From: CAJQQY01 sp964352225
GTDB taxonomy: Bacteria; Bacteroidota; Bacteroidia; Chitinophagales; Saprospiraceae
Direction of reading: 5' to 3'
DNA length: 37,983 nucleotides
NCBI GenBank assembly: GCA_964352225.1
Contig: CAYGRM010000018.1
Location: 1 to 37,983, forward strand
Of this stretch, positions 34,569 to 37,983 are shown piece by piece; the stretch's first letter is position 1; each line of letters begins with the position of its first letter. The notes beneath the pieces are model-generated. The model saw nothing but the letters and a program-made list of their open reading frames with translations. It was not told the DNA's origin and ran no database searches. A program made the translations under genes and the position numbers.

Positions 34569-35951
34569 ATGGCAATTGTAAAACATAATAAACTGATCGA
34601 AACGAGCTATAAAATGAATAGCCGTGAACAGTTTTTCGTTCTATATCTCATCTCCAAAATTTCACAAAACGATTCTGAATTTAGAGAATACCGAATGCAT
34701 TTTTCGGAAATAGAACGCATTCTTAACTTCGATGGAAAGCGTAGAATAGCCAATAAGACTGAAGTTTTTTCGATCATGGATCGATTGAATAGTGTTCCGA
34801 TTGTGTATGAAAAAGGAACGATTGTAGGGAAAAGTGTTTGGTTACAACACATGGAACACGATACGGAAACGGATGAATTTACCTTTAGTTTGTCTGAAAA
34901 ATTACGCGATTATCTAATTCAACTCAAAGAACATTTTACTCAATACAACATCAGTAATATCGTTTATCTTAATTCTAATGCAATTCGATTGTATGAAGTT
35001 TTGAAACGATATCAGTTTTTGGGAGAATGCACTTTGGAGGTTGAAAAGATAAAATTCTACTTAGGTATTGAGGGTAAATATCCTAAATTTTATGAATTCA
35101 AACGTTGGGTTTTGATCCCATGTCAAAAGGAAATTGAAAAATTTTCAGACATCAAATTTGAATTTATGCCATCAAAGAAAAGAGGGAAAAGTATCGTTAG
35201 CTTAAAATTTTTCATCTCAGAAAACCAGCCTGAAATCATTCCTGAGAATATTGGATTTTTGAATGGAGAGTCTCCTCGACCAACCGGTAAGAATGCCACT
35301 TTTCTCCAACAAAAAATTGATAAGCTCAATTATTCGCAATGGATGGCTTTCCAGTTTTTATCTCAATTAAGTGTGAATAAAACTTTTATCATCGAACAAG
35401 TTTTGACTGATCCAAAGGTGAATTACCAACCGCTGATCGGTTATGAAGATATTTATATGAAAATTCTTTGGAAGTTTTTGAATGAAAAAAGTAATGCCAC
35501 CGAAAAAGCTGGAGCATTTGTCGACTGGTGGAAAAAAGGAATGCTGACGGAAGATAATTTGCATGCTCGGATGGTGGAAGTAGTCTTGAAAAAGAAAAAT
35601 GAGATGAGTCACTCTGAACGAGATCGACGAGAAGCGACGAAGCAGATGAATAAAATAGAGTATGGGACTTATTTGGAAAAAGAGCAAAATGAATTTAGAG
35701 CGGCGAATGCGATAGGGGAGGAGGTAGAATTTGGGGTAACCATAAAACGAGCTGGATTTGATATTAATGTTTTTAAAAATAAATACCCTACTTATTATAT
35801 GGATGCTATCGAAGAAGTGAAAATGGAATATGTGAAAGCATTCGAGTCGTTAGGCCAAGAAGTGGATTTTAATAAATATCAAAATGCGATTGAGGATAAA
35901 GTGAGATTTAGATGTAAAGAGTTTTGGGAGGGGGAGAAGAAAATGTCGTAG
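34569..35951 (+). CDS. rep: Rep_3/RepB-type replication initiator protein
   Basis: This 460-residue protein begins MAIVKHNKLIETSYKMNSREQFFVLYLISKI, the classic opening of iteron-binding Rep_3 initiators. Two winged-helix domains cover about residues 8-225: the first has FSEIERILNF, and the second has NSNAIRLYEVLKRYQFLGE, KFYLGIEGKYPKFYEFKRWVLIPCQKEI and GKSIVSLKFFI. Rep monomers bind iterons to open the origin and dimers handcuff it. The C-terminal half (about 230-460) is an extra Lys- and Glu-rich helical region that makes the protein longer than usual plasmid initiators (250-350). The ATG at 34569 follows the iteron array directly. A coding stretch at 34736-34750 also matches the iteron core, possibly by chance. 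Confidence 0.9.
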   Translation: MAIVKHNKLIETSYKMNSREQFFVLYLISKISQNDSEFREYRMHFSEIERILNFDGKRRIANKTEVFSIMDRLNSVPIVYEKGTIVGKSVWLQHMEHDTETDEFTFSLSEKLRDYLIQLKEHFTQYNISNIVYLNSNAIRLYEVLKRYQFLGECTLEVEKIKFYLGIEGKYPKFYEFKRWVLIPCQKEIEKFSDIKFEFMPSKKRGKSIVSLKFFISENQPEIIPENIGFLNGESPRPTGKNATFLQQKIDKLNYSQWMAFQFLSQLSVNKTFIIEQVLTDPKVNYQPLIGYEDIYMKILWKFLNEKSNATEKAGAFVDWWKKGMLTEDNLHARMVEVVLKKKNEMSHSERDRREATKQMNKIEYGTYLEKEQNEFRAANAIGEEVEFGVTIKRAGFDINVFKNKYPTYYMDAIEEVKMEYVKAFESLGQEVDFNKYQNAIEDKVRFRCKEFWEGEKKMS

Positions 35952-35953
35952 GA

Positions 35954-35985
35954 TTTTAAAGTAAGTCATATGACTTACTTTAAAA
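35954..35985. repeat. 32-bp perfect palindrome between rep and the KilA-N gene
   Basis: The half-site TTTTAAAGTAAGTCAT is followed directly by its exact reverse complement. A 21-bp part of it (35955-35975) recurs exactly at 36217-36237 inside the KilA-N gene, again as a near-palindrome (one mismatch in 12 pairs). It starts just after the rep stop codon. It could be a binding site for KilA-N or Rep, or a stem that ends rep transcription, although only a short A/T run follows. Confidence 0.8.
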
Positions 35986-36024
35986 ATGACTAATTCAATT
36001 GAAAAAAAGAGCACATAGAACATT

Positions 36025-36567
36025 ATGAAAAAAACAAAAATCGAAGTACAAGGGATAGAAATTCGATTGGAAAAAATAAAAAAACAGGAATATGTTTCTT
36101 TGACAGATATCGCTAGATACTCTGATCAAAAACCTGCTGTTGTGATTAATTCATGGATGCGGAATAGTAAAACTCTATTATTTTTAGAAACATGGGAAAA
36201 GGTTCATAATCCGAAGTTTAAAGTAAGTCATATGACTGACTTTAGATTAAAGGCCTTGGAAGAACGGTATTCCATTTCTGTAAATAATTATGTGAAAGAA
36301 ACTGGAGCAATAGGCCTTTTGGTAAAAAGAGGGAAGTATGGAGGAACTTTTGCTTTTAGCGAAATTGCATTGGATTTCTGTTCCTGGCTCAGTCCTCAAT
36401 TTAAAGTGTTTTTGTATAAAGAGTTTGAACAATTGAAAATAGCAGAATTTGAACAAAAGGAAAAGGAGAAAGAATTTTATTTAAATAAAATGTTCAATAA
36501 CTCCTTGGAAAATGCTCAGTATTCGAAATATCTTATTGATGGTCCTGAATCATTGGAGGAAGAATAG
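36025..36567 (+). CDS. KilA-N domain DNA-binding protein
   Basis: This 180-residue protein is a KilA-N domain over most of its length: VSLTDIARYSDQKPAVVINSWMRNSKTLLFLETWE, NPKFKVSHMTDFR, SVNNYVKETGAIGLLVKRGKYGGTFAFSEIALDFCSWLSPQFKVFLYKEF. The last 40 residues are Glu/Lys-rich and probably coiled. KilA-N domains occur in phage and plasmid proteins and are thought to bind DNA; the cellular role of these short Bacteroidota forms is unknown. It sits 73 bases after rep, with the long palindrome in between, so it is probably part of the replicon's control. The segment encoding FKVSHMT overlaps the second copy of the palindrome. Confidence 0.85.
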   Translation: MKKTKIEVQGIEIRLEKIKKQEYVSLTDIARYSDQKPAVVINSWMRNSKTLLFLETWEKVHNPKFKVSHMTDFRLKALEERYSISVNNYVKETGAIGLLVKRGKYGGTFAFSEIALDFCSWLSPQFKVFLYKEFEQLKIAEFEQKEKEKEFYLNKMFNNSLENAQYSKYLIDGPESLEEE

Positions 36568-36732
36568 AATGGAAAACGTAAAGTTGTGCAATTGCTATTT
36601 CTTCAGGTAGAGAGAACCAATAATTTAAATAAAACCATTGTGCAGATTAACATCACGAGGATAGAATTAAAATTTCACTTTAATTCAAGGATTAATAACC
36701 CTATATTTTAAAAATTCAAATACAAAAATAAT

Positions 36733-36740
36733 TACCTTCG
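36733..36740 (+). promoter_or_regulatory. Possible -7 element for the DegT aminotransferase gene
   Basis: TACCTTCG is one base off TAnnTTTG and lies 55 bases before the aminotransferase ATG. No TTTG was found at the expected -33 distance, so the call is weak. Just downstream, GCGTTC and GGACGC (36740-36757) can form a small stem in the leader. Confidence 0.3.
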
Positions 36741-36794
36741 CGTTCTAATTAAGGACGCAAAATCCAATTGTTGAAATATTAAAATCTTAATATA

Positions 36795-37931
36795 ATGAAT
36801 AGACAAATTCACATGGTCGATGTCGGTACTCAATACCAAAATATGAAGTCAGAAATTGACCAAGCCGTTCTTGATGTCATCGAATCAGGTCAATTTATCA
36901 ACGGACCAAAAGTGAAAGAATTTCAAGCCGATTTGGAAAAATTCTTAGATGTCAAGCATGTGATTCCATGTGCTAATGGAACTGATGCTTTGCAAATTGC
37001 TTTGATGGCTTTGGGCCTAAAACCAGGGGACGAAGTGATCGTTCCAGCATTTACATATGTGGCGACTGCGGAGGTCATTGCTTTATTGCAATTGACACCG
37101 GTGATGGTTGATGTTGATCCAAATTCGTTTAATCTGACGGCTGAAATTTTTGAAAAAGCGATTACGCCAAAAACCAAAGCAGTTGTTCCAGTTCATTTGT
37201 TCGGACAATGTTCCGACATGGAACCGATTATGGATTTGGCAAAAAAACATAACATTTACGTAGTTGAAGATAATGCGCAAGCGATAGGAGCAGATTATAC
37301 TTTTAGTGATGGTCGCACTCAAAAATCGGGAACGATTGGCGACATTGGAACGACATCTTTTTACCCATCAAAAAACTTAGGAGCTTACGGAGATGCAGGT
37401 GCAATTTTCACTAATAACGATGATTTGGCAGCCAAGTTAAGAATGATCGCCAACCATGGTCAAGGGGAAAGATATCATCATAAAATGATTGGATGCAATT
37501 CAAGATTGGATTCTATTCAAGCTGCGATCTTAGGAGTGAAATTAAAATATTTAAAAAGTTACTCAGCTGCTCGACAAGCAGCTGCGGCATTTTATGATAA
37601 AGCTTTCCAAGGAGTAGAATGGATGCAAACGCCAACTCGGCAGCACAATTCTACTCACGTTTTTCATCAATACACGTTGAAAATAAAAGACGGTCATCGA
37701 GAAGCACTCAAAGAACATTTGTCTGCCGCAGGAATTCCGTTTGGTGTTTTTTACCCGCTTCCACTTTATGATCAAGAAGCATTTAAACACTTTGTTCCAG
37801 ACAATTTAGACTTGCCTGTGACGGAAATGTTGTGCAAATCTGTGATCTCATTACCGATTCATACAGAGATGGATGAGGAGATATTGAGCCACATTTCAGG
37901 AGTTGTAAAAGGTATGTTTAAAACAGCTTAA
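36795..37931 (+). CDS. DegT/DnrJ/EryC1-family sugar aminotransferase (WbpE-like)
   Basis: This 378-residue PLP enzyme has ANGTDALQIALMALGLKPGDEVIVPAFTYVATAEVI, the PLP Asp in VVEDNAQAIGADY, and the Schiff-base Lys in TSFYPSKNLGAYGDAGAI. The SFYPSKNLG wording is typical of the WbpE/WlbC group, which aminates UDP-3-keto-GlcNAcA, and of related sugar 3-aminotransferases, and differs from PseC (SFHPVKHI). It therefore belongs to another sugar pathway, perhaps for lipopolysaccharide or glycan synthesis continuing to the right. The length is complete and the ATG at 36795 gives the normal N-terminus. The exact substrate is not decided by sequence. Confidence 0.85.
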   Translation: MNRQIHMVDVGTQYQNMKSEIDQAVLDVIESGQFINGPKVKEFQADLEKFLDVKHVIPCANGTDALQIALMALGLKPGDEVIVPAFTYVATAEVIALLQLTPVMVDVDPNSFNLTAEIFEKAITPKTKAVVPVHLFGQCSDMEPIMDLAKKHNIYVVEDNAQAIGADYTFSDGRTQKSGTIGDIGTTSFYPSKNLGAYGDAGAIFTNNDDLAAKLRMIANHGQGERYHHKMIGCNSRLDSIQAAILGVKLKYLKSYSAARQAAAAFYDKAFQGVEWMQTPTRQHNSTHVFHQYTLKIKDGHREALKEHLSAAGIPFGVFYPLPLYDQEAFKHFVPDNLDLPVTEMLCKSVISLPIHTEMDEEILSHISGVVKGMFKTA

Positions 37932-37938
37932 CAGTTTT

Positions 37939-37963
37939 CAGTAAGCAGTTTTTCAGTAGGCAG
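37939..37963. repeat. Short direct repeat related to the cysC-side inverted repeat
   Basis: CAGTAAGCAG (37939-37948) and CAGTAGGCAG (37954-37963) follow the aminotransferase stop and share their core with the repeat at 21034-21084. The window ends soon after, so the full structure is not visible. Confidence 0.5.
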
Positions 37964-37983
37964 TTCGTCTGCAAACTGATTAC

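Noticed and set aside
36569..36610. Short open frame after the KilA-N gene
   Set aside because: Only 13 codons, with no ribosome site and no recognisable motif.

Overview
This window reads as an AT-rich Bacteroidota (Bacteroidetes) scaffold. The evidence is a UpxY/NusG-like gene inside a polysaccharide operon, a multi-SLBB export protein followed by a kinase-less Wzz, split cysD/cysN/cysC, a Wzi/RemB-type barrel, and promoters of the Bacteroidota TTTG...TAnnTTTG type. A Saprospiria- or Cytophagia-like relative is a guess. Ten Ns at 33751-33760 mark an assembly join.

Positions 1-26193 hold one very long set of minus-strand genes, tightly packed and often overlapping by 4-20 bases. It is a surface-polysaccharide (capsule or O-antigen) locus. 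In transcription order it contains: a large SLBB export protein; Wzz; a winged-helix/nucleotidyltransferase-like regulator with a palindromic site at its start; a NusG/UpxY antiterminator; cysC, cysD and cysN (sulfate activation to PAPS); a TviB-like UDP-HexNAc dehydrogenase; a pseudaminic-acid-type pathway (pseB, pseC, an aldo/keto reductase, an SDR, an SpsF-type cytidylyltransferase, pseG, a formyltransferase, pseI); Wzx; a 601-residue putative glycosyltransferase; a Wzy-like membrane protein; a lipoprotein with a pectate-lyase/tailspike-type fold; an acyltransferase; WecB; and an AsnB cut by the window edge. The pathway has a formyltransferase and no PseH-type N-acetyltransferase, so the likely product is an N-formylated nonulosonic acid that is polymerised and exported.

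Positions 26403-32053 hold full-length B12-dependent methionine synthase (metH) and a Wzi/RemB-like outer-membrane barrel, each behind a recognisable promoter.

Positions 32108-36567 form a plasmid-type maintenance module: a ParA ATPase (ParF type) with a ribbon-helix-helix partner on the minus strand, about 1.3 kb of non-coding DNA full of iterons, then a Rep_3/RepB-type initiator and a KilA-N protein on the plus strand. A 32-bp perfect palindrome lies between rep and kilA-N, and much of it recurs inside kilA-N. All genes left of the iterons point left and all to the right point right, as expected at a bidirectional origin. With metH and a large glycan locus alongside, this could be the origin of a chromid or large replicon, or an integrated plasmid. 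The window ends with a WbpE-like DegT aminotransferase and a short repeat related to one between cysC and the NusG-like gene.
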